From positions 1-21,223 of the IMG/VR virus record IMGVR_UViG_3300020411_001915: a stretch of 21,223 nucleotides of DNA; one strand, given 5' to 3'. Below, piece by piece: positions 1-5,816 of this stretch. Within the stretch, counting starts at the first letter, position 1; every line of letters starts with the position of its first letter. The stretch is from a virus. The notes under the pieces are model-generated. The model was not told the DNA's origin. It did not search any database and was given only the letters and a program-made list of their open reading frames with translations. The translations under genes and the position numbers were made by a program.

Positions 1-2
1 AT

Positions 3-1007
3 AATATTAGTATAATTGATGGTGGATCTGGTTGGCAAACACTAGATGCTGTGCCAGATGTGTATATTACCGCCCCCTTAACCACCACAGGTAAGAGAGC
101 AACAGTAACTGCTCAATTTGTAGGCGGTGCGATGACTGGTATTCAGGTAACTGACGGAGGATCTGGGTATTCTTCCTCATCTCCACCACAGTTACAGATA
201 AGAAATGTGCACAAGGTAGTGGATCGTACCATAGATAACGGTGCATATAGATCAACATATGCGGATGATATAAGAACATATCTACTTTCTTTACCAGAAG
301 GTGACTCAGTATCAACTGCTGCTACGTTAAGAGCTCTAGAAAATCTACCTGAGAACTTTTTTGATCAATATAAGGTAGCAGACTTCAGTGTTAAGGGTGA
401 TCCAAACGCTCAACGTGTTAGAAAAAAGGCTCAAAGGATGTATAGTGACACTGCTACAAACCCATTAAGGGAATCCAATAGAATTGATGACTTAGATATG
501 AGTGTAGTAGACAATAGTACTGTAATACCTACGGAATTAAAGGATACTCTTAGGCAATATCTCCGTGATGAGAACCATAGAAGTAGAATGCAGCATATAG
601 ATGATATAACACAAAAGATTATTCCCGAATATAGTAACCATGATGAGCGTTATGTTACTACTATACAGGGTAGAATTAGTGAATTACCTCATGCGTCAGA
701 GTATACTAAGTACATGATGAAGCAATATAGACCCGATCCTCAAGATAGTATAGATATTAATATAACATTATCATGTAGTACCGTGGAAAGTGGGTGTGGG
801 CATATCACATGTCCTGCACCTCCAGGATCATCTCCTGGTCCATACCAGTCATTTTCTATGTCTGGGTTACTTGGAGATGGATGCAAACCGTGGACTGCGT
901 CGGGAACGATGAAAGTGTGGAATGATTTGACCAGAGCTAATGCAGCATGGTCAGCTGCAATAGCAGCATACGGAAACCCTTACGATACAGGAATGTATTT
1001 ACCCTAA
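3..1007 (+). CDS. Virion structural protein with GGSGY repeats, 3' part only
   Basis: The reading frame is open at the left edge, so the gene starts upstream of the window; 334 residues are visible. The GTG at 51 is not a likely start because the coding pattern continues in front of it. The first ~65 residues hold two copies of the beta-rich repeat seen in the giant gene downstream (DGGSGW, then VTDGGSGY followed by a Pro-rich strand). The middle (about residues 75-240) is charged and probably helical, with many Arg, Asp and Glu. The last 90 residues are rich in Gly, Pro, Ser and Cys and end GNPYDTGMYLP. The stop overlaps the start of the PAAR-like gene (TAATG). Position before a spike-tip gene and upstream of gp25/gp6 suggests a baseplate hub or spike-associated protein, but I do not recognise the family. 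I saw no lysozyme motif in the visible part. Confidence 0.7.
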   Translation, partial: NISIIDGGSGWQTLDAVPDVYITAPLTTTGKRATVTAQFVGGAMTGIQVTDGGSGYSSSSPPQLQIRNVHKVVDRTIDNGAYRSTYADDIRTYLLSLPEGDSVSTAATLRALENLPENFFDQYKVADFSVKGDPNAQRVRKKAQRMYSDTATNPLRESNRIDDLDMSVVDNSTVIPTELKDTLRQYLRDENHRSRMQHIDDITQKIIPEYSNHDERYVTTIQGRISELPHASEYTKYMMKQYRPDPQDSIDINITLSCSTVESGCGHITCPAPPGSSPGPYQSFSMSGLLGDGCKPWTASGTMKVWNDLTRANAAWSAAIAAYGNPYDTGMYLP

Positions 1008-1546
1008 TGGCAATAGGAGCAGCGTTATTTAAAGGCAATTGTAGCGGTCATGGCACTGGTAGCGGATCTATGCACCATCCAGGACTAGGTGGAGGAACAC
1101 TTGGTGGATGCCCTCACTCACCAACAGCAGGGCAAATTGTTGCTTGTTCAGTAGCACAGATGGATGCTGTTACAACTTGGAAGCCTACTGAGCAAAAACC
1201 TAGACAAAAGTTAGAAAGGAGTGTTATAATAAACAACAAGATCCCTATCATAGATAGAGATGAGCTTGTTCTACACCCTACTAAAACAAAACACAAAACT
1301 ACTTCCGTTGGCAACAAGTGTTATACCGTCAGATCAAGTCCTGCGTGGCATTGCACGGAGGGTATATCAGGTGGTAGAGAGTCTTCAGAGGGACATCAGC
1401 GTAGATGTTACTCTAGTACGAAGACAGTATGGATTACAGGCAAACTTGCTGGTAGAATAGGTGACGATTTAGGTGAGGATACAACTGAGTGGCCTTGCTT
1501 ATCAACTATCTCAGGTGGGAGTAAAGACGTTTTTATTGGAGATTAA
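1007..1546 (+). CDS. PAAR-like spike-tip protein (T4 gp5.4 role)
   Basis: This 179-residue protein probably caps the central tail spike. PAAR proteins form a sharp metal-bound cone on the gp5/VgrG needle. The C-terminal 42 residues read like a PAAR repeat: TVWITGKLAGRIGDDLG (140-156), then Cys164 and ISGGSKDVFIGD (168-179), matching the family pattern in which a gly-rich turn and 'GS-x-x-VFI-G' close the fold. A less clear copy lies around VIINNKIPIIDRDELVLH (73-90). The N-terminal 50 residues are rich in Gly, His and Cys. In all there are 7 Cys and more than 8 His, candidates for metal binding. I chose the ATG at 1007 because it overlaps the preceding stop (TAATG). The in-frame ATG at 947 would overlap the upstream gene by 60 bases. 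It is longer than simple PAAR proteins (roughly 90-100 residues), so an insertion is likely. Assignment rests on motif reading. Confidence 0.65.
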   Translation: MAIGAALFKGNCSGHGTGSGSMHHPGLGGGTLGGCPHSPTAGQIVACSVAQMDAVTTWKPTEQKPRQKLERSVIINNKIPIIDRDELVLHPTKTKHKTTSVGNKCYTVRSSPAWHCTEGISGGRESSEGHQRRCYSSTKTVWITGKLAGRIGDDLGEDTTEWPCLSTISGGSKDVFIGD

Positions 1547-1548
1547 TT

Positions 1549-1701
1549 ATGCCAAAGTTCAAAAATGGTGGTGCGTGGAGTAATACTGATTACATTATTC
1601 CGCAACCAAAAAAGACTCGTCAAGGAAGAAGTCCTCATACTAAGTTGAGTGCTACTTCACGTAATGCAAAGAAGAAAGCCTATCGAGGACAGGGTAGATA
1701 A
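1549..1701 (+). CDS. Small basic protein, 50 residues, unknown function
   Basis: The ATG lies 2 bases after the PAAR-like stop and is preceded by GGAG at 1538-1541, a good Shine-Dalgarno at normal distance. The stop overlaps the next start (TAATG at 1699-1703). The product has 13 Lys/Arg and only one acidic residue, with Gly, Ser, Asn and aromatic residues (start MPKFKNGGAW; end KKKAYRGQGR). It has no hydrophobic segment, so it is not a membrane protein. The strong charge suggests binding to nucleic acid or to an acidic virion protein. From memory, short basic proteins ending in a similar YRGQG motif occur in T4-like marine phages, which I cannot verify here. Its tight fit between two coupled genes with its own ribosome binding site is the main argument that it is real. 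Confidence 0.72.
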   Translation: MPKFKNGGAWSNTDYIIPQPKKTRQGRSPHTKLSATSRNAKKKAYRGQGR

Positions 1702-3158
1702 TGGGCATTATTAATCAGAAAAAGAACCCTGACAGAGAATTTAAATCCTCTGTTGTACAAAGGGAGGGTAATTCTGGTATTGCTGATGAATCATATGATT
1801 ATAGAATACCTAAAGGTGTTCCACCAGTACCAAGAGCATCAATACCAAGAGATGATACACAAAGAGAACCTGCAAATTGGTATTTGAATCCAGAAGAGTC
1901 TTCTAGACCCATTGTCCCTCATGTTGGTGGGTGGATGGAGAAGAAACTAAGTGGGGAGCAAATGAAGTTCCTTTGGGATATGATTGGTAAGAAGAGAGAA
2001 AGTTGCGGTTATATGCTTGCTGGTCATGTGATGGATAGTTTCTACCTTGACGATGAGGGAGATTATTTTTACACAAACGTCTTGGATCCATTGATGCAAG
2101 AGTATATCCATAATTTTGGTAATCCAGGAGATAAAATAGCAGTTAATAACTTACATCCTTATTGTTTACATAGATGGTGGGTAAATTATCAGCGTCAAGG
2201 TGAATATAACCCTACTCATGACCATACTGGGTGTTTTAGTTTTGTTGTTTGGATGAAAATTCCGTTTACTAATGAGGAACAGAACGAAACAGGTGATACT
2301 GAGCAAGTTCAAATTGCTAAAAGAGCAGGATTAAATTCGGGTCATGCTTCAAATGGAAATTTTGAATTCCATTACACTGATATTTTTGGTGCTAATCATT
2401 CATTTTGGTATGATATGGGACGACCATTAGAAGGTACTATGCTTCTATTCCCATCAAATTTCAAACATCAGGTATATCCATTTTTTAATAATGATGAATT
2501 TAGAATTTCTATATCTGGTAATATTGTTCTTAACACCAATACAAGAATACCTGTAGAAATGAATACGGATATAGCTGACTTGATGGATAAGGATAAATTG
2601 GAGAGAAATAATGTTAGTACTGGTACTTCTATAGTATCTCTACCAGAACATACAGGTAAGAAAATTGGTGAATATCATTATCCACCATATAATGATGTTA
2701 ATGAGATATTATTTAATATCATACAAGATTTGGGACCTGGTAATACAGGAGTAAATCCTGAAGAAGCACATTGCACAATGACTGACTGGGACTTGTATAC
2801 AAGTCAAGAACATGTTAAAACTATGGTGGATTGGGTTCAAAGAATTATTGATGACCAGTTTAATCCTCCAGAGCATGATTTTAAGACAGTAGAGACATGG
2901 GCGGTTACATATAAGGAAGGTGAAGACATAGACTGGCATAGTCATGGAATTAGTTGTTATTCCTTTGTTTATTATGTTAATGTTCCAGAAGGATCATCAC
3001 CCTTGCTATTTCAGAACCCAGAGGGTATAATAGATCCAAGACCAGGTAAGGTAGTTATTTTTGAAAGTAGAATGAAGCACAAGGTTCCACCTAATAAGTG
3101 TAATGGTAGATGTGCTATATCAGGCAACATTTTCCTAAAAAAACATAAAAAATTATGA
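1701..3158 (+). CDS. Two-domain 2-oxoglutarate/Fe(II)-dependent oxygenase
   Basis: The 485-residue protein holds two fused double-stranded beta-helix oxygenase domains. This class uses O2 and 2-oxoglutarate to hydroxylate a substrate, with Fe(II) held by two residues of an HxD/H motif and a distal His, and an Arg binding 2-oxoglutarate. Domain 1: H173-D-H175, distal H256, R268. Domain 2: H413-S-H415, distal H460, R470. Both end with a matching strand, RISISGNIVL and RCAISGNIFL, so they look like a duplication. The HxH form followed by 'SFV' resembles the phage subfamily I associate with Pfam 2OG-FeII_Oxy_5. Domain 1 has about 83 residues between metal ligands against 45 in domain 2, indicating an insertion near residues 190-240. 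Residues 1-75 are polar and Pro-rich, probably disordered. The start overlaps the preceding stop and the stop overlaps heme oxygenase (ATGA). Substrate unknown. Confidence 0.85.
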   Translation: MGIINQKKNPDREFKSSVVQREGNSGIADESYDYRIPKGVPPVPRASIPRDDTQREPANWYLNPEESSRPIVPHVGGWMEKKLSGEQMKFLWDMIGKKRESCGYMLAGHVMDSFYLDDEGDYFYTNVLDPLMQEYIHNFGNPGDKIAVNNLHPYCLHRWWVNYQRQGEYNPTHDHTGCFSFVVWMKIPFTNEEQNETGDTEQVQIAKRAGLNSGHASNGNFEFHYTDIFGANHSFWYDMGRPLEGTMLLFPSNFKHQVYPFFNNDEFRISISGNIVLNTNTRIPVEMNTDIADLMDKDKLERNNVSTGTSIVSLPEHTGKKIGEYHYPPYNDVNEILFNIIQDLGPGNTGVNPEEAHCTMTDWDLYTSQEHVKTMVDWVQRIIDDQFNPPEHDFKTVETWAVTYKEGEDIDWHSHGISCYSFVYYVNVPEGSSPLLFQNPEGIIDPRPGKVVIFESRMKHKVPPNKCNGRCAISGNIFLKKHKKL

Positions 3159-3832
3159 CTTTATCAACTAGATTAAAAGAAGGTACTAAGAAATCTCACA
3201 ATGCAGCAGAAAATACTAAATTTATTGCTGGATTCCTTAAAGGAGTACTAAACCCAGAAGAGTACCGTAAACTAATTACGGACTTTTATTTTGTCTATGA
3301 GACAATGGAGGAAAGGATACAGGAAACTAAAGATCCTCTAGCAAGTACATTGAAACAATGGGGTGCGAAATTATTCCGTACTGCATTTCTTAATAGAGAT
3401 CTTAGGTATTACTATGGTCCTATGTACAGGAGTATGATGACACCATCAGAAGCTTGTAACACATATTGCTATAGACTTAATGAAATTGCAGAGAAGGATC
3501 CATATCTTCTTATAGCACATCATTATACTAGGTATATTGGTGATTTATCAGGTGGTCAAATACTTAAGGGTATTGCTAAGAAGGCGTTAAATCCCCCTGA
3601 AGGAGAGGGATTACACTTTTACGACTTTCCTATGATAGATGATGCAAAGGCGTTTAAAACCGATTATAGAGCAGTTCTAGATGGGTTAGAAGTTAATGAG
3701 CATCAGGTTAATACATTGATTACTGAAGCAAACTATGCATTCAGACTTAACATGTATATTTTTGATGAACTTCAGGGAGATGCTAAAAAAGGACTACTTA
3801 AAGTACTCTGGGCAACTATTACTGGAAAATGA
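3155..3832 (+). CDS. ho1: Heme oxygenase (biliverdin-producing)
   Basis: The 225-residue protein cleaves heme with O2 and electrons (ferredoxin in cyanobacteria) to biliverdin IX-alpha, CO and Fe2+. It is soluble and all-helical. The proximal heme ligand is His15 in KKSHNAAEN. The distal helix carries YTRYIGDLSGGQILKG (124-139), whose GDLSGGQ is the family hallmark. Tyr and Arg in YAFRLNMYIFDEL (194-206) match the conserved C-terminal helix. Length is close to cyanobacterial HO1. The ATG overlaps the upstream oxygenase stop (ATGA) and its own TGA overlaps the next ATG the same way. I see no Shine-Dalgarno ahead of it, so it is probably translated by coupling. ho1 is a known auxiliary gene of cyanophages, where biliverdin feeds phage bilin reductases; no such reductase lies here. 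What is unusual is the position between 2OG oxygenases inside a baseplate gene run. Confidence 0.94.
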   Translation: MTLSTRLKEGTKKSHNAAENTKFIAGFLKGVLNPEEYRKLITDFYFVYETMEERIQETKDPLASTLKQWGAKLFRTAFLNRDLRYYYGPMYRSMMTPSEACNTYCYRLNEIAEKDPYLLIAHHYTRYIGDLSGGQILKGIAKKALNPPEGEGLHFYDFPMIDDAKAFKTDYRAVLDGLEVNEHQVNTLITEANYAFRLNMYIFDELQGDAKKGLLKVLWATITGK

Positions 3833-4425
3833 AAGGCACTTTAGCTAATTTGTATCCAACTCCAATATATTGGGTGGAGAAAGTTGATAACTTTAATGAA
3901 ATACAGAATGAAATTACTACAGCATTAAAAGAAGTTGAATTTGGAATGAAAGGGGATTGGGGTGCAACCCATTTCCTTTCAGACCCAAGTTTTAAAGATA
4001 ATTTCATTATTAAAAATGATTTAAACTTTTTGAGAGATCAAATTGTATATCATTTAGATCATTATATGAAATCTATAAATTTTCCTCATACTAATGGGTA
4101 TATTGGAAGTTCATGGATTTCTTTATTTAAAAAAGGTAATTATGGACATTGCCATCATCATGGTACTAGTGATGTGTCTGGAGTATACTATTATAAAACT
4201 GATGGATCTGATGGTAACATATACTTTGAAAATCCAACTCCTGCTATGACTTCATCTTTTTGCTACAAAGCTTTATGTGAAAGAGAGCAAATAGTTCCTA
4301 GTAATGGTCTGCTTGCTCTATTTCCTGGTTGGTTGATGCATGGTATAACGACAAATCAGACAAATCATGATAGAATGAGTCTATCTTTTAATATAGTCTT
4401 TGATAGAAACGAGAGCACTTATTAA
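3829..4425 (+). CDS. 2OG-Fe(II) oxygenase, single domain, HxH type
   Basis: The 198-residue protein is a single-domain relative of the two-domain oxygenase upstream. Putative ligands are H109 and H111 within GHCHHHGTSDVSGVYYY (106-122), distal H171 in FPGWLMHGI, and R182 in NHDRMSLSFNI for 2-oxoglutarate. Spacing (H111 to H171, 60 residues) and the 'HG-x-S-x-x-S-[GF]-V-Y-Y' pattern match domain 2 of the upstream protein (HSHGISCYSFVYY), so three of the four oxygenase domains here appear related. The N-terminal LYPTPIYWVEKV is a common opening in this phage group. The ATG overlaps the heme oxygenase stop. The stop is 2 bases before the next start. No signal peptide. The substrate is unknown; candidates are a phage or host protein side chain, or a small metabolite. 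Confidence 0.88.
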   Translation: MKGTLANLYPTPIYWVEKVDNFNEIQNEITTALKEVEFGMKGDWGATHFLSDPSFKDNFIIKNDLNFLRDQIVYHLDHYMKSINFPHTNGYIGSSWISLFKKGNYGHCHHHGTSDVSGVYYYKTDGSDGNIYFENPTPAMTSSFCYKALCEREQIVPSNGLLALFPGWLMHGITTNQTNHDRMSLSFNIVFDRNESTY

Positions 4426-4427
4426 TT

Positions 4428-5138
4428 ATGAAAATCAACGCATATGAACATGGGTTTCCATTCATCATTGTAGATGACTATTTTGATGATGAAGAGATGG
4501 AAATGTTGTGGAATGAGGTCGATAATTTGTATAAAGAGGACATTTTCTTAGATCCAGTCGACTCTTATAGTGCTTTTGATGCGAATGGCTTTCTAAAAAA
4601 CAATAAATGCATCCATTTAGACGAATTTTATGGTAAAAATCGAGAAAAATGTGATATTTTACGCATAAATCGCAAAGTTTTTACAAAAGAGGTCTTACAA
4701 CAGGGAAAAAATTGGTTTTTTACCAATTTTATTAAGACTTGCGACTATGATTCCACATTATTGTCATATTACGAGGGTGACAACTATTATAGAGCACATA
4801 CAGATGCATCAACGGTTACTGGTCTATTTTGGTTCTTTAAAGAGCCTAAACAGTTTAGGGGAGGGGAGTTTATATTTCCTGATTATAAGGTTGATATTGA
4901 AGTAATTAACAATAGAATGATATTTTTCCCATCATTTATTAGGCATCGGGTTTTGGAAGTTTATTTAGATCCAAAATTTGAAGGACAAAATATGGGTAGA
5001 TGGTGTATGACACAATTTTTAGATTCTAAGTCAATGGCCGACATGGAAGAGTCTAAAACTAGAAAGGATATAGAAAAAATGCGATTAAAGAAGGAACAAA
5101 TGGATAAGGATGTAAAAAAGGTTATGTTTAATAGATAA
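4428..5138 (+). CDS. 2OG-Fe(II) oxygenase, prolyl-4-hydroxylase-like
   Basis: The 236-residue protein has the classical HxD...H...R arrangement: H124-T-D126 in YRAHTDAS, distal H173 in FIRHRVLEV, and R191 in GRWCMTQFL. GGEFIFP (145-151) is the conserved strand between the ligands. The N-terminus (FIIVDDYFDDEEMEML) is typical of prolyl-4-hydroxylase-like phage enzymes. It therefore belongs to a different branch from the other three oxygenase domains here. After the fold, residues 203-236 are highly charged (MEESKTRKDIEKMRLKKEQ) and probably form a helix or coiled coil for binding a partner. The gene begins 2 bases after the preceding stop, and ends the tightly coupled run; its stop codon lies inside a late promoter motif. 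A perfect 9-bp inverted repeat (4708-4716/4722-4730) lies within the coding sequence, possibly by chance. Confidence 0.87.
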   Translation: MKINAYEHGFPFIIVDDYFDDEEMEMLWNEVDNLYKEDIFLDPVDSYSAFDANGFLKNNKCIHLDEFYGKNREKCDILRINRKVFTKEVLQQGKNWFFTNFIKTCDYDSTLLSYYEGDNYYRAHTDASTVTGLFWFFKEPKQFRGGEFIFPDYKVDIEVINNRMIFFPSFIRHRVLEVYLDPKFEGQNMGRWCMTQFLDSKSMADMEESKTRKDIEKMRLKKEQMDKDVKKVMFNR

Positions 5139-5141
5139 ATA
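5134..5141 (+). promoter_or_regulatory. T4-type late promoter motif GATAAATA
   Basis: GATAAATA fits the NATAAATA late promoter consensus described for T4-like cyanophages (TATAAATA in T4). It includes the TAA stop (5136-5138) of the oxygenase gene. T4 late promoters need only this -10 element, read by the phage sigma (gp55) and the sliding clamp. Transcription would start around 5147, giving a leader of about 20 bases before the ATG at 5167. It faces the small gene, gp25, gp6 and the giant gene, which are expected late genes. I saw no other clear match at gene junctions in the window. Confidence 0.55.
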
Positions 5142-5165
5142 ATAAAGACGTATACCGTCTTTATT
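5141..5165 (+). terminator. Perfect 10-bp hairpin, possible terminator or processing site
   Basis: AATAAAGACG (5141-5150) and CGTCTTTATT (5156-5165) are exact reverse complements around a 5-base loop, TATAC. It fills almost the whole 28-base space between the oxygenase gene and the next ATG. The right arm is T-rich (TCTTTATT), but the stem is only 30% G+C and no uninterrupted T run follows, so it is a weak candidate for factor-independent termination. RNA starting at the overlapping late promoter would begin inside the left arm and could not form the full stem; read-through RNA from upstream could. It may thus end, protect or process the upstream message. Confidence 0.5.
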
Positions 5166-5166
5166 C

Positions 5167-5391
5167 ATGAGTGATCCCATTATATTCAAAAGTATAGTAC
5201 CAAGAGGAAGCTCTGTAGGACCTACTACAGAGGAAATGGAGGCAGCTTATAATAAGACGGATGGAAAGGGTGTGGCAAATAGACCTGTTGATATGTCTGA
5301 AGAATTCCGAAAGAATGGTTGGGAACACTGTAAATATCTAATTACAGACCCAAGAAGTGACTATTATCTTAAAAAAAGGGAAGGTGAATAG
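5167..5391 (+). CDS. Small conserved-context protein, 74 residues, unknown
   Basis: The product is hydrophilic and slightly acidic (many Glu, Asp and Lys), with no membrane segment and one Cys. Notable stretches are IIFKSIVPRGSSVG near the start and FRKNGWEHCKYLITDPRSDY near the end. The ATG at 5167 follows the hairpin directly and has no visible Shine-Dalgarno. The stop overlaps the GTG start of gp25 (TAGTG), so the two are translationally coupled. Position at the head of the gp25-gp6 run suggests a baseplate or assembly role. It is far too short to be a full gp53. I do not recognise a family. Confidence 0.75.
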   Translation: MSDPIIFKSIVPRGSSVGPTTEEMEAAYNKTDGKGVANRPVDMSEEFRKNGWEHCKYLITDPRSDYYLKKREGE

Positions 5392-5816
5392 TGGCATTAA
5401 AACCAATAACAGGAGCAGAATTAACCAAAGATAAATCTAGAAGTTTCGCTGATGTTAATATCGCATTTTCTAAAAATAGGTTTACTGATGATTGTTCAAA
5501 GGTAACAAATGCAAATGCAATCAAACAAGCTATTAAAAATCTAGTTTTAACTAGACCAGGAGAAAAATTATTCAAGAGTAATGTTGGTAGTGGAGTATAT
5601 CAAAGACTATTTGAACAGTTAGATCCCTTTACACTAGATACAATACAAGGTGAGATCATAAATACCATTAACCAATATGAATCTAGAGTGCAGCTTCTAA
5701 GTTGCAAATTAACTCCATTTTATACTGCAGGTAAAGTTTCAGTAACCGTTAGATATAAGGTTGTTGGATTGCCTATTACCGAGTCTATATCATTCGTATT
5801 ACAGAGACCTAGTTAA
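5391..5816 (+). CDS. 25: Baseplate wedge protein gp25
   Basis: The 141-residue protein matches T4 gp25 (132 residues) in size and layout and belongs to the GPW/gp25 family. gp25 starts sheath assembly on the baseplate and links the inner wedge to the sheath initiator ring. The conserved core is AIKNLVLTRPGEKLFKSNVG (47-66) followed by SGVYQRLFEQLDPFT (67-81), where the Arg-Pro-Gly-Glu turn and the following Asn-x-Gly-x-Gly are family hallmarks. The C-terminal half is alternating beta strands, as expected. The start is GTG at 5391, overlapping the upstream stop, with a purine-rich site (GGGAAGG) shortly before it. The gene ends directly against gp6 (TAA immediately followed by ATG). Confidence 0.92.
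   Translation: MALKPITGAELTKDKSRSFADVNIAFSKNRFTDDCSKVTNANAIKQAIKNLVLTRPGEKLFKSNVGSGVYQRLFEQLDPFTLDTIQGEIINTINQYESRVQLLSCKLTPFYTAGKVSVTVRYKVVGLPITESISFVLQRPS

Noticed and set aside
947-1006. ATG at 947 as start of the PAAR-like gene
   Set aside because: It would overlap the upstream coding region by 60 bases; the ATG at 1007 overlaps the stop by one base, as at other junctions here.
51-1007. GTG at 51 as the start of the first gene
   Set aside because: The frame is open to base 3 and the DGGSGW repeat upstream of it is in the same pattern, so the gene begins outside the window.
4708-4730. Perfect 9-bp inverted repeat with T5 loop as a terminator
   Set aside because: It lies within a conserved oxygenase coding region (N-W-F-F-T-N-F), is very A+T-rich and has no T tract after it; chance or codon-driven.
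5167-5391. Small gene before gp25 as gp53
   Set aside because: T4 gp53 is about 196 residues; this product has 74 and no recognisable match.
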